Numbered from the stretch's first letter, positions 49,783 through 62,222 are shown. The stretch is 64,000 nucleotides of DNA from Trema orientale (GCA_002914845.1 JXTC01000190.1:189423-253422); one strand, 5' to 3'. Notes: generated from the sequence alone by a model not told the origin. Numbers and translations are program-made.

Positions 49783-49946
49783 TATCCTTTATAGACGTGT
49801 ATAAGTCTTGTTAGACTAACAACAATAAAATAATCCTTTATAGACGTGCGTGAGCGTTATTAGACTAACAACAATCAAATAATAACATGCTAAATAATCC
49901 TTTATAGACGTGCATGAGTGTTATTAGACTAACAACAATAAAATAA
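49783..49946. repeat. Three-copy tandem repeat in NLR upstream region (right copy)
   Basis: Practically identical to 18737-18900: three units sharing CTTTATAGACGTG and TTAGACTAACAACAAT. Confidence 0.85.
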
Positions 49947-50397
49947 TGACATGGTACTGTTGGAACTAAATTACACAGCAGGATAATAACATGGCACAGC
50001 TGAAATTAAATTAATTAAATAGTGGCACACAGCTGGGACAAAACCACGTTTTCCAACGCTCCTTCGCCTTTTTGTTAATGCATAGATATAGTCATAGACA
50101 TAAGATACATATGCATTTCTTGAAGCAGATCGTGTGGAATCTTTTATGTTTCTGACCATTTTGTGGCAATAATTAAAGCATTCCAAAAGCACCAAATACT
50201 AAAATATAGCTTTGCGACAGCTTACAAGATTTGACCAGCCACTTGGCAATAAGTCGTTTTGGCCCATATTAGTACCATTCACGTCATTTTCTCACTTTCT
50301 ACTAATACCGAATACCTAGAGCAAGGCCCAAATGCCGCTATAAAATTCTCCCTAAAAAAAATGCTAATATAATTTATTGTTCTTTGATCCATTGTAT

Positions 50398-50587
50398 AAT
50401 AAATTACGGGAGGGTTACAACAGGGACGCTCTTACGTAAGATCACTCTTTATACACTGTTTGATAAGAATTTGTGAAAAATAACGAGAATCTGTGAAGAA
50501 TCTGTTTATACACAGATTCCTATTAAACGGTGTATAGACAGGACCCTACGCAGAGACGTCCTTATCGTAGACACGTCCAATAAATTA
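50398..50587. mobile_element. MULE-type MITE with 9-bp target duplication
   Basis: A 172-bp insert (50407-50578) is flanked by AATAAATTA on both sides. Its ends are imperfect inverted repeats of about 50 bp, from GGACGCTCTTACG to AAGAATTTGTG, matched by the complement starting GGACGTGTCTACG. The same position in the left copy (about 19328-19336) reads ATAATAAATTAATG with no insert. A 9-bp duplication points to the Mutator superfamily (known). Confidence 0.82.
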
Positions 50588-50844
50588 ATGTTTATTTTTA
50601 CGAAAAGAAATAATAAATTGAGTTGACTCACATGGTTTCCTCCTGCAATTGCGAAGAGAAAAAAAAACAAAATAAAAAATTCCTTCACCAGACCCCAGAA
50701 AAATTAAATATTATTTTTAGTGCAATAACGTTCCATATATATATGATCGAAAGAGATCGGCTTATTACTCTACGAGAACCATTCAATTGCTTCATCAGAT
50801 TCAAGCTAAAAAGCGGTACTGGTCAATATCCTCCAGCTCTAACC

Positions 50845-53778
50845 ATGGCTGATGCTTTCACCTCCGCGCTTGTTGATCAGCTTGTCTCCCGTGCCATTCA
50901 AAAGATCGAAAAAGAGGTGGCATTGGTCAAGAATGTGAAGGATGATGTCAAAAAGCTCAAGAAGATGGTGGGCTACATCCAAGCTCTGCTCGTAGATGCT
51001 GGGAGTCGACAGCTTGACTCTAACTGGTTAAAACACTGGCTGAGTGATCTCGAAGACTTATCCTACGACATTGACGACGTCTTGGATGAGTGGAACTCAG
51101 CCATCGAGAAAGAGCAAAAGGGAGGAGATGGTGATGATCAAGCTGAAAGTAATAATGCTGTTCGTCCAAAGCCGGTATGCTTTCCAATGCCCTCTTCTTG
51201 CTTTTGTTTTAAGAAGGCTAATGAAGTTATTAGCCACCGTGATTTTGCTAAAAGAATCAGGGAGCTGAACGAAAGGCTAGATAGTATTAATAAAGAAGGC
51301 CAGAATAATGGCCTTGTCCTAGGAGCTATTAGACAATGTTCTGAACAACGTGATACCACTAGCTCTGTTGTCAAACAAAAAAATATCGTTACTACCTCCT
51401 TGGTTAATAAAAAGACAATACACGGTCGGGAGAAAGATAGGGAAACTTTGGTAGACAGGTTGCTGGGGAAGAATAGAAAAGGGGTTGATATCATCGCTAT
51501 TGTAGGGATTGGGGGACTTGGTAAAACCACTCTTGCCAAACTAGCATATAATGATGATAGAGTTGAAACCCACTTTGAAAAGCGAATCTGGGTGTGCGTC
51601 TCAGATCCTTTTGATCAGATCAAAACTGCCAAAGCAATTGTTGATGCCCTTGAAGAAAATGCCCAAAAATCTGAGGAATTGGAGAGTCTGATGCAATCAA
51701 TTTGTAGTTCTATCCGAGGAAGGAAGTTTCTTCTTGTCTTGGATGATGTATGGACTTACGAGCAACAAAAGTGGGACCAATTAATCGGAGCTCTTATGGA
51801 TAAAGGTGCTGCTGGAAGTAGAATATTGGTAACAACACGCAAGGAGGACGTTGCTAAAATGATGGGAGCAGCTACTGGCAAGATTATTTTTTTTATTACT
51901 CTTAAAGATTTGTCTGATGAACAATGTTGGGCCATTATTAAGCAACTGGCATTTGAGGAAGAAGACGATAACGAGGTCAAACAATTAGAAGATGTTGGTA
52001 GAAAAATTGCTAGTAAGTGTAGTGGCTTGCCTCTTGTTGCAAAAGTTTTAGGAGGTCTCATGAGGTGTAAGAAGAGTAAGAGAAAATGGGAAGACATTCT
52101 ACATGACAAATTATGGGAATCAAAGACTGCTGAACATGAGATTTTTCCTCCACTATTGTTAAGTTATTATGACTTATCTCCTTCAGAAAAGTGTTGTTGG
52201 ACATATTGTTCCATATTTCCAAAAGATTATGAAATTGAAAGAGAAATGTTGATTGAATTGTGGATGTCACAAGGCTATGTCGGTGATTTTAAACAAGGTC
52301 AAGAATGTTTTGAGAGTTTAGCCATGCGATCTTTTTTTCAAGATTTTAAGAAATCAGACTATGATACTATTATTTCTTGCAAAATGCACGACATAATGCA
52401 TGATCTTGCCCAATTTTTGACAAAAGATAAATCTATTATTGTTGAACGTGATAATATCAAAAAGAAAATTGAATCCCCTGATTACAAGGCCCGTCATTTG
52501 ACTGTGTCAGATGCAAGTCACTCGGATGAATTTCTCAAGTTATTGAAAGACATTAGTAAAGATACTCGATTGCGTAGTTTGCGCACGCTTCTTCTTTCTA
52601 GAGAAATGCTCATTTTTCCTAAAGATGGAGATGATTCTGTGTTTGCTAGCGACAATTTAATTGGTCTTCGAACATTGAAGATAACTACTGTTCGTGGACT
52701 AGATTTTCCCAGGTTAGTTCATTTGAGATATCTAGAAATCTCAGATTCTTTAAATCAGTAGACTGAGTTGCCTGAGACATTGTGTGATTTATGTAACCTG
52801 CAAACTTTGAAGTTGGATTCGTTTTCGAGTCTGATAAGGTTACCAGACGGGATTGGAAAGCTAGTCAACTTGAGACATCTTTATATCCGTGGTGGTTGTC
52901 TTTGGTTAGAAGGGTTGCCAAAGGGGATCAGAAAGCTAACTAGTCTTGAAAAGCTAGATGTGTTGGTGATACCCAAGAATAGGGACGCATATTTTCATTT
53001 TAGGGATTTGAAGGAGGGGATTCACTATCAGCTTCGGGGGTCTCTTCGTATAGAAGGGTGTAGATATTTTAGAGATGCGGGTGAGGCAGAAAAGGCAAAT
53101 CTCATAAAGATGAAAGACCTTGAAAAATTGGATCTAGAATTTACAAAAATGTTCGGAGTTAAAGAAAGAGAAGATGACGCACTACTGGAACATGAGGTTA
53201 AGATACTCGAAGCCTTGAAACCACATCCAGACTTGCAATCTTTACGTATCAAACAATTCGCGGGAGCCACATTGTATCCCAGTTGGATGACTTCGTTAAT
53301 CAACCTGAGATGCCTTACTCTTATAAATTGTGCGAATTGTAAGATTTTACCTCCTTTAGGAAAACTCCCGTACTTAAAATCACTTGGAATAGACTCTATG
53401 TTGAGACTGGAAAAGGTGGGTGCTGATTTTTTGGGAATAACAAAAAGAGATGGCGAGGAAGAAGATGACTCGTTCATTTCATTTCCGAAATTGGAGAAAC
53501 TTGAGTTTCGTAACTCGCGCCAATGGAAAGAGTGGGAAGGGAGCACAGCAGCAACAGGAGGTTCAACTTTAAAGGTTATGCCCTGTCTTCGTCAGTTGAA
53601 GATTTGTGATTGTGGTTCCTTGGAAGCACTTCCAGACTTCCTACAAGTGACCGCATTGCAACACTTACGAATCTACCGCTGTACGATTCTACGAGAACAT
53701 TTCCAAAAGGGAAAGGGAAATGAATGGCTCAACATCTCTCACATCCCAAACATTCAAATTGATGGTATATATATGTGA
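50845..53778 (+). pseudogene. Second CC-NBS-LRR gene, single in-frame stop in LRR
   Basis: The start ([16 protein letters not shown]) is chosen because it is identical to the sister gene's start; the frame is open further upstream but that part is not shared coding sequence. There is no intron. Domains: Rx-type CC with [10 protein letters not shown] (about 80), P-loop GIGGLGKTT (about 221), kinase-2 LLVLDDVW (about 296), [49 protein letters not shown] in KMHDIMHD (about 514). Codon 639 (52759-52761) is TAG where the sister gene has TTG, just inside the LRR. The frame continues open for another 338 codons to TGA at 53776-53778. As sequenced it would make a 638-aa CC-NBS protein with about two LRRs; whether this is a pseudogene, a truncated receptor or a base error is unresolved. 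Confidence 0.85.
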
Positions 53779-54570
53779 AAAAAAATGGCATTCGGATTGA
53801 AAAAGACGATGATATTATATAACTTTTCCAGGTATATTATATAACTCATCTATCTCTTTCGAATGTTTTCTAAATATCGTATTTTCTTCCTTGAAAATTC
53901 TCCAGAGACACAAGATTTCTATCTACATAATTTTCTAAAGAAAAGTGCAGAATGTTTCTATAAGATTTAAGTGCTCTAGTACAAATTCTTTGTTTCCAAC
54001 CCAGCAAATGCAGAGAATAATGACCTTTTGTATATTCCCTTGTTTCCTTAATCATGAATTTTTTTTTTCCCTTCTCAATAATCGTAGAGAAGCCATTTTT
54101 TGTACAACTTTGTTGTTACTAATGAATACTTCTCTGGTTTCCTCAATTGAATTATATTTTTGCAGATAATAAGGAAAGCAAATTACAAGCCATCAAAAAA
54201 GGCAATATAATGGATGACTCAATAGAGTTGTGGCCAGCTGTGCCTCTTTCAATGAATAGTTATGTTCATTACTCAAAAACTTCAAACTGAATATGCATTT
54301 TTAATTTAATTCAATTCATGAAAATTAAATTGACAAAGCTCCCATATTGTACAGAATATAAATATTTTGCCTTGTGACTATACTGGAAGGATCTCAATTT
54401 GCTAAGGAGAAAGTGGTACGAGTGCCGCGAAAGACAAATTGTGAGCAAAAACTGTTCTGTTCAGAAAAAAATCATACCTACAACAGCCTTTTTCTTTTTC
54501 TTTTTTTTTTTTTTTTTTCCCTTTTTTTTCGAAGTTTTTTTTTTCGTTAAATGCTTAGTTAAAATTATTT
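53779..54570 (+). other. 3' region of right NLR gene
   Basis: Shared with 30732-31431 downstream of the left gene. It includes a splice-acceptor-like TTTTTGCAG before AATAAGGAAAGCAAATTACA; a related block recurs at about 55076-55140 (GGGAAGCAAATTACAAGCAA). These may be exons of a spliced 3' UTR. A long pyrimidine tract covers about 54487-54545. Confidence 0.5.
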
Positions 54571-56525
54571 GGTATTTTTATTATAAATTGGTGTTTATTT
54601 TGCTCTTTTTAAATTTATCAGGTGTAATTTCAATTATATATGTATGTTTGTTACCCTTATCCATATAAATTATATGAATTCCTAAGTTATCTTATTCATA
54701 TTACTTATCAATAAGTTTGATGTGTAGGCATGCAAGTGTATCGTTTCCATGCATTTTTAATGCAAACATAGTAAGACTGAAATTCAATGAAGAACAAAAT
54801 AGAATATAAGAGTTGAGGTTATTAATTGTACATTTCTCCAACATAGTAGGACTTTTTATTTTAGAAGTTTTCGTGATCTGCATATTTTCAGTTCAATTTG
54901 CATTTTGTGCAGAAGTCATGTACCCAAAATATATTCATGCAAGTCTCCGTTTTTCTAGCGGCAATGCAAATTATGACCTTTTGTATAATTGTAGAGAAGC
55001 CATTTTTGATATAGCTTTGTGGTTATAATTGAATATTCCTATAATTACTTTCCTTAATGAAATTCAACTTTTTCAGGAAAAGAGGGAAGCAAATTACAAG
55101 CAATCAAAAAAGGCATTCAGCTGTTGATTCATAAGTGTTGTAGCTCGTTGTGCGTTCTTCTGTGAATAGGTAATTCCATTACCCTGAATTGCTTCAAACT
55201 GAATATACTTTCAATTTAATTTAACTCTTCAGAATTTAATTCTCAAAGCTCCCATACTGTATAGATTACAAATAATTGGGCCTGATAGCACTTACAAGGC
55301 ATGGAGAAATATATATATATATATTCGTAGTGCTGATATGCCACTTGATCAATTCATCATGACCAAGTGCCTTTTTTTTTTTTTGATAACATGAGCAAGT
55401 GCCTTATCATGGGACAATATTGACCGAACTATAAGGTGAGACTAGTACTTGTGCTATTGTTATTTTTATAATCCTGAAATGTTAGTATTTCGTTTTGTAT
55501 TATAACGTACCTCCTAACTAAGTGGAAAGTTTTCTGAAAGATATGTGTTACTTTTGACTTGACCTTTTTTTTTTCAAGAAACAACATGCACAAAACTTTC
55601 AAAATGTTTATAAAGGTGTGTAATGAAGGGATTACCAATTAATGTCGATTTCTTACCAAAGCCAAGATGCGCGCGGAGGAAAAGAAAAATTCTATTCGCA
55701 ATGCTATTTGGTCTTTTTATTAAATTCATTCAATATATTTCGTTGCTTTTACTTATGTCAGGATTTTTCATCTTTACTCTGAAAAACCACATCTCCATCA
55801 ATTGCTAAGAACAAGGGTGATATGAGTGCTCACTGCAATACAGTTGATCTTTAGCTTCACAATCATAATTGTGAGTGAAATTTGTTATTCTGTAACAACA
55901 TCGTTTCTGCAACTATTAATTTTTATTCTAGTACTCTTTCAGTGTGCTTATTATTTAAAGATTTTCATTTCTTTGAACTGGGATGGATTAATGACCTGTT
56001 TGTTGTAGTTCTTTTATTTCCCTCTCTAATTTTAGGGCTATTTTAATTTCGAGCATTACAAGTAACGGACTCATTTCTTGGCTGGTGATATGTTCCAAAT
56101 TGTGTTAGGTCAACATTTTGAGAGGTGAACATTTGCGGATCTGTTTCAAGTGTATAAAGCATTAAGGATTGTTCATTCAAGTCTATACATGACTTATTTG
56201 CAGGTTTAAGCTATTGTCCAGAAAGAAATTTCTTGGTTTGTTTACAGTTCAATTTAGTTATAGACTTCTAAGAAAATAAATATGTTGTGCACAACTAGGC
56301 TAGAGGATGTACACTGGTTGCTTGAAGTCCTGGAATTCTCACCGTGTCAAGAATGTACTCTGGAGATCAAAGAATTATCCAATATCTGGTTTCTTCTTTC
56401 CCCTGATTTTTCCTTAATAATATGCTAATACAACTCCTATTCTGTTGTAACCCTATTCCCATAGTACCAACCATTTTTTTGCCTGGTGTCTGTGTCATAC
56501 TCAGTTTTCATTTTATAATAGTTTT
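54571..56525. other. Repeat-rich 3' flank, no gene seen
   Basis: Contains the first copy of the dispersed module (54727-54950) and a second copy of the 3' block near 55076-55140. Otherwise AT-rich with only short chance frames. Confidence 0.45.
54727..54950 (+). repeat. Dispersed module, copy 1 (partial)
   Basis: Shares with 58222-58450 and 62842-63075 the blocks GGCATG..TCCATGCATT, ATGCAAACAT, TTGCATTTTGTG and GTCATGTACC..AAA.ATAT..TTCATGCA. It is non-coding. Confidence 0.75.
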
Positions 56526-57893
56526 ATAATCCTTAGTTAATGGGTGGAAAAGGGCCTTTTTGTCAAAAGGGGGAAGACTTACATTTATTGAATCTGTTCT
56601 GTCATATATTCCAATTTATTATCTTAAGTTATTTTCAATTCCAATTGGGGTAGTAATGGAATTAGAAAAAATAATGAGGGATTTCTTGTGGAACAGGGCT
56701 AATGAAGATAGTAGTGATCATTTTGTGTCTTGGGATTTGGTGTGTAGATCAAAACAAAAAGGCGGAAATTTAAAAGCTAGAAACAAAGCCTTGTTGTTCA
56801 AATGGTTGTGGAGGTTTCCACAAGAGAGGGATGCATTGTGGCACTCACTAATTAAAAGTAAATATGGGTTGAATGAAAATGGTTGGTGAAGTTCAAGGTG
56901 GGAAATGGAATTTGGGAGGATAGGTGGTATGGGGAAAAAGCTTTTTCTAACCGTTTTAATGTTTTATGTAAGTTATTATCAGCAAAAAGCATTACAATTT
57001 TGGAGGTTAGAATTATTCAATTAGATATCACTTTCCTATTTAGTGGATGAATTTTCGCTTTCAGAAAAATTTGACTGAGAGAGAGTTTTTAAGGTATATG
57101 GCTTTATCTCGGTTGCTCGATCAGGTTAATATTACTGATGATATTGAAGGTCAAAGAGTTTGATCTCCAGATAGTGGCTTGGGTTTCTCTTGCAAACCTG
57201 CCTTAGTCATTCTATGTAAGGAAGCAGACTTGCAAGATTTCATTTTACACAAATTCGTATGGAAAGATTTTGTCCTATCCAAAGTGAAATTCTTTGCCTG
57301 GTCTTTAGGTATTGAAAAGATATATATGTAAGAGAATCTTCAAAGGAGAAGACCTTATCACAGTATTTCTCCAAATTGATGTGTATTGTGCAAAAGAAAT
57401 GAGGAATCCTCTACTCATCTCTTTCTTCATTGTGAATTTTCTATGAAAATCTGGTGGAGGTTATGTGATGAATTCGGTTTAAGTTGGTAATTTCTGGTAA
57501 TATTTTGTCCTGAATTCATTTAGCTGTTGATCAACATTGGAGAAGACATATAAATTCTTCGTGAAAATGTGCAATATGGGCATCCTTGTGGGCTATTTGG
57601 GATAAAAGGAATTATAGAATTTTTAGCGATCTGTATGGGTCTATAGATAGTACTTGGGAAAGAATTCAGTTGTGGGTAGCTTCATGGGTTAAGGAACAAA
57701 AATAATTTAGGGATTTATTTTTTACTGATTTGCTTAGGGGTAGTCAAACCTGATGTACTTTTCTTGAGTGTGCTCTTCAGTTTTCTTTGTTAGGGGACTT
57801 TTTTTCCCTTTCTTGTATTATTATTCTATTTTATAATACATAGTCTCTCGTTTGTTTTCAAAAAGAAATAATAATAATAATTCCTAGTTAATG
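56526..57893 (+). mobile_element. 5'-truncated LINE with target-site duplication
   Basis: The body at 56543-57876 begins in the C-terminal part of the reverse transcriptase. An open stretch (56560-56889) reads MSKGGRLTFIESVLSYIPIY, FLWNRANEDSS, KARNKALLFKWLWRFPQERD. A zf-RVT-like part follows in broken frames (WKDFVLSKVKFFAWSL, CVLCKRNEESSTHLFLHCEF). It ends in an A-rich (AAT)n tail. The flanks ATAATCCTTAGTTAATG (56526-56542) and ATAATTCCTAGTTAATG (57877-57893) are a 17-bp duplication with two changes. The related module at 62.4 kb has no insert at the matching place. Confidence 0.85.
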
Positions 57894-58770
57894 ATCTTGG
57901 TCATGCTTTACCAAAATGTTCTGGTTAACAGGGAAAGAGTACTAATCAGCCCCTTGCTGGGAAAATTATAGGAGTTAAAGCAAAAGAAGAGGACCTAATA
58001 CTGGAAAGAAGCTTTAAGGCGCAAGCTGCATAACATATCATGCTAGAAGATTTTGGAAGGTTATAGACTCTTCTTTCTGGTATTGTTTATTTTCAACTAT
58101 GCTGATTTTATTTGTTTAAGTGCAAAAACTCTAGGTATATTATTCACTTGGACCAAGTATAGAACACCGTGTTGGATTCTGCAATAGGATAAAATAAGGA
58201 ATAATAAATCCTCATGAGTAGGCATGTGTATTTGTGTCCATGCATTCTTAATGCAAACATTGTAGAGCAAAGGTCGATGAACAAAAAAAAAAATACGAGT
58301 AGAGGAATTGACTTATGTTTTCATTCTTTTAATGCTTCACCGTATCGAAACAGTCATCTTAATTATAAATTTTTCGTAATCTACATAAATTTCTATTTAG
58401 TTTGCATTTTGTATTGAAATCATGTACCTAAACATATTGTTCATGCAGGTCTCCAAGTCTGGCTTTGTCAAGCTTGGAAAACTCATGAATATGTCACTCC
58501 CATGTCAAGCATATTGTTCTATGGTAAGTTCCTACGTCATAGTTTTTCAAAACAAGTTGTGACAACGAAGAAACGTATGAAACTCAATAGATTTTGTCAA
58601 CCCAAAAGTTATATCTGTAATGTATTCTAGCTACTTTCCATTACCACCTCACATTCTTAATTAGTAGAAGTATTTAGTTGTTAATTTCATTTCTTAATGC
58701 AGATCATTGGGGAGTTACTATTTCATTAACAAGTTGGGACCCTTCGTGCCACATTGCCTGTTGGGGCAGT
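57877..58770 (+). repeat. Dispersed module, copy 2
   Basis: About 0.9 kb that aligns with 62424-63390: GAGGACCTAAT.(C/G)TGGAAAG, ATCATGCTAG, GGTATTGTTT, CATGCATT.TTAATGCAAACAT, (G/T)TCCAAGTC.GG..TTGTCAAG and ACAAGTTG. A block after an acceptor-like TTAACAG (57948 on) stays open for about 35 codons to TAA (STNQPLAGKIIGVKAKEEDL); this may be a small exon, but it is not open in copy 3. Possibly the 3' end of a lost gene. Confidence 0.7.
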
Positions 58771-59488
58771 CATTGGACAACCGAACACCATTTTAATGAC
58801 TGAATATTTGTGATTCTGTACATTTAGTTAATCCGTCGATGTCACGTTAGCCGAACACTTGCATTGTACTTGGTATAAGTATCTGTAAATCTAGTTTCAC
58901 ATTTTGTACAAGAGCACTTTAGTTGTACTGGGTTCTGGGAAGTGAGGATATTAATGCGTTTTGAGTCTTCTCTTCTTTTAGAAAACCTTCTATAACCGAG
59001 CTTGTGTAAGTTCTTAATCCATTGATTCTATATTTTTGTTCTTCGTTCATACTGGATTGAGAGGTTGATACCCATGGATATGTAGGATTCATTGAACTTT
59101 GAAACACAGATTTTCTTTTTAAATCTTTTTCAGTACTTGAAGTTGAGTTGGCCGATTAAATTTTATGAGATTCTTGAATTGGTGTTAACCATCTTGCAGA
59201 AAGTTTGGATTAATATTCATTAATGACACTTCTCATCCCTTGTAGTCAATCACGTATATGTTTTTAAATTTTCAAGACAATTCAACATGCTGAACTCCTT
59301 TGGTAATAAGTAATTTTCAATGGATGTCGTCCTGATTATTCAATGGTCCTATTTCTATGCACTAACTACTCTGGACTCCATTCTACTTTTTCACTTGAGT
59401 TTTTTTTCTTTACTTTCCCTGTTCTTTAAGCTTTTATATAAATAATTTGAAATTTTTGTTTTTGTTCAATTCTTACTCTCACTGGGCC
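58771..59488. other. Intergenic, nothing recognised
   Basis: AT-rich non-coding sequence with no convincing frame or terminal repeat. Confidence 0.4.
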
Positions 59489-59756
59489 TTGTTTGGAATC
59501 TAGATTTTTGGAAGGAAAGAAAATAAAATCAAAGGATTCTATTTATCTTCTTTGAATTCGTATTAACAAATAAAAGAAAAAACTTTAAAAAACAAAAGAA
59601 CGAGAGTTACAATTGATGTCTCTTTTTAGTATATAGAATTTTGACAAACTAATTAGAAAAGGAAAAAGTTTTAAAATAATGTTCTATAAAAAGAGAACAT
59701 TTTCTTTTCTTTTTTCATGACTTTTCCTTCATATTTTTAATCCAGGTTCCAAAAGA
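59489..59756. mobile_element. MITE-like element with imperfect inverted ends
   Basis: The left end TTGTTTGGAATCTAGATTTTT pairs with the complement of the right end, CTTTTGGAACCTGGATTAAAA, and symmetry continues through GGAAGGAAAG. It is about 268 bp and AT-rich with no coding content. No target duplication was identified. Confidence 0.5.
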
Positions 59757-61242
59757 GTAGTAGATGGATTATGATGCAGGCTCTACCAGTTAATGTGAAT
59801 TTTTTGTATGGCTAATTAAGCCAACATGATATGCCTACTCATTATTTCCATAAAATGATGTGATGATATTGAAGCCATAGCATCTGGCGTTTGGGGTTGT
59901 ACTGGACTGCACGAATAGTAGTGTACCAACGCAGAAGGAAGAAGTAGGATTAGAAAAAATAATTCTATAGCAACTTTTTAAATATAGAAATGCCAGTATA
60001 TGTATAAAAGGCATATTGTCATTCTAACTCTTCTTTCGTATTTGCAGTCACAGCCACACATCTATACCAATTTTCTATGGACAAGGATTGGAATGCTTAC
60101 TGCTTGAAAAGTTGATATTGAGACCCAAAAGAGAAAATTTTGAACTGTCTATAACCGTTGAAGAATCCAACCAGGGGCGGAGCTATGTAAGGCCTGGGGC
60201 ATGTGCTCCTCTGAACTTTCTTTTTAAACAAGAAAAAAAAAACTTTATATATATTATATGTATTTTAGGGAATATTATATCTATATATATATATATATAT
60301 TAAAACAATTTTTTTCTATAAATTCTATATTTTCTTCTCATTCGAAAATTTCGATTATTTATATAGTTCTTAACTAACTACAAACTATGTAGTTTTTGGA
60401 AAAGGTTAAATTCCTTTTATATAATATTAATTCCAATCATTTACTATAATATCTTGGGAAACAAAAGGTCTAACTTGCTCAAATATCATGATCCGTTATA
60501 ACTTGAATTTGCTAGTCGATTTTGCTTTTTGATTTAGTGATTTATTTATATTCATATTTATTTATTTAAATAAATTATTCCATTTAAGACAGAAAGTCGG
60601 ACATCTATAAGTCTAACATCATTGCACATAAGCATATGTATATTTTATACATAAATATCTACATATATATATATATATGTAAATATATATATATATATAT
60701 CTCTATATTTCCTCCCTCTAGTGATGTGATATCATAGGCTATGTCTAAAGAATGATGATTTATTTGTTCTGGAAAAACAAAAGCATATATATTTGTTGTG
60801 TCTTGGCTTTGCAAAATAGTGAAGCTTTAGAAGTAGCAGAACTGTATCATATTAGCAGCACAAAATTATATGTTTAGTCATTTTTTCTACTCCATTTGAT
60901 TTTCTGTAGTCTTCAAATAATATTTGGTATAATATGTAGCATTTCAAGAGTTCTTATTCAGATTCGTTTTCCTTCTCGTTCTATATCTTTTCCGGCAAGA
61001 TGAATGATCCTGAAGGCAAGGGTGAACAAAGAACAATGATCTATACGTTATGGAACCAATCTCCAAGTACAATGGAGAAAAACACAAACAAACACTGTGG
61101 TTTCCGTAAAAATTTGCTCTGAACTTCCAGGGCATTTTGTTATAAGACCAACAAACAGAAAACACGTTGTTAACGGTCGTCGTTTTCTGATAGAATACTT
61201 TGCTCTGAACTTAATCTAAAATTACTTTTTGACTTCAGAAAT
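59757..61242. other. Intergenic with (TA)n tracts
   Basis: No gene is supported. There are TA microsatellites at about 60280-60300 and 60663-60702. At 60172 a CAGGGGCGGAGC motif resembles the tip of a common plant DNA-element family, but no matching second end was found. Confidence 0.4.
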
Positions 61243-61957
61243 AGACTTGTTTGGTAACTACTTATTTAAATAATTTTTTATTTTTTTAATCAAAAAAGTG
61301 AAAATACTTTTCAAAAGTATGTTTGATAAAACTAATTTTATTTTTCGCTTTTTTAATTTAAAATTTTGAAAATAAAAATTTCTCACTTTCAAATTTTTTT
61401 TAAACAATTTTGTAGAAATGCTATTATCAAAATTCAAACATATCTAGACTCACATCACCATTTTTCTTAACATTTTCTCTCTCATCACTATTTCTCTTGT
61501 CATTATCTCTCTAGCCTCATGTAAAAGTGGTATTTTTGTAAATATTTTTCAAAGTTATATTTTTCAAATAAAAATTTTAAAAGTGGTATTTTTCAAAATA
61601 TAATTGTAAAATTTGGTAATTTTTTTCAAAAATTTCCAAAAATATTTAGAAAAATATCACTTTTAAAAGTTTATTTTGAAAAATACCACTTATGAAATTT
61701 ATTTAGATAAATACCATTTTTTTCTCTCCTATTTTTTTTTTCCTTTTTCCTTTATTACTCTCCATTTTGATTTTCACTTCCAAAAGTAAAAACTGCTAAT
61801 TACCAAATATGTATTTATTTTTTTATTTTATAAAACAAAAAGTACAATATTATTATCAAATAATTTTTGTTTTTTAAATGAAAAAAACAAAATAAGAAAA
61901 GGTACTTTCATTTTTGTGTTTAAAAAAACAAAAAATAAAAGTTTACCAAACAACACC
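61243..61957. mobile_element. Foldback / MITE-like element, TGTTTGGTAA ends
   Basis: The left end ACTTGTTTGGTAAC and the complement of the right end GGTGTTGTTTGGTAAAC match, and the interior is A/T homopolymer-rich with more inverted AAAATATTTTTC-type blocks. It is about 715 bp without coding capacity. No target duplication was identified. Confidence 0.5.
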
Positions 61958-61974
61958 TATCAGCTGGAGTTTAG

Positions 61975-62222
61975 CTCGCTGCAGCCACAATTCTTTCTCA
62001 CTACAGCCGTGAGAGTCTTGGATTTGCCCCTGCTATTAAGCTCACGCTGCAGCTAGACATTTTCTCGCGCTGCAGCTGTGACTCTAGGGTAGTTTTTAGT
62101 GACTCTTGTTGCAGCCATGATTTGTATTCCTGCAGCCACGGGTTACTGATTTTTTTTACTCTCTTCTCTCACTGCAGCTAAGAAATGTTGAGCTGCAACC
62201 ACGAATCCAAGTTTTGATTGTT
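61975..62222. repeat. Four-unit minisatellite with paired CTGCAGCCACG motifs
   Basis: Eight variants of the 11-mer CTGCAGCCACG start at 61979, 62001, 62047, 62070, 62109, 62130, 62172 and 62193. Spacing alternates about 22 and about 40-46 bases, which gives four units of about 62-68 bp, each with two motifs. Units have diverged, and no long open frame runs through them. Confidence 0.8.

Larger units (their letters stand above)
48931..50844 (+). repeat. Right copy of duplicated NLR upstream region
   Basis: Aligns with 17062-19588 over its full length except for the hAT insertion there and the MITE here. Contains the same three-copy repeat (49783-49946). Presumed promoter region of the second NLR gene. 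Confidence 0.88.

Noticed and set aside
50623..50844. Upstream extension of the second NLR frame to an earlier ATG
   Set aside because: The left copy starts at MADAFTSAL and the extra upstream part is not open there; the extension is treated as 5' UTR.
60172..62034. Possible DNA transposon from CAGGGGCGG to GCCCCTG
   Set aside because: The ends are too short and inexact, there is no 8-bp duplication, and the span would swallow the foldback element and part of the minisatellite.
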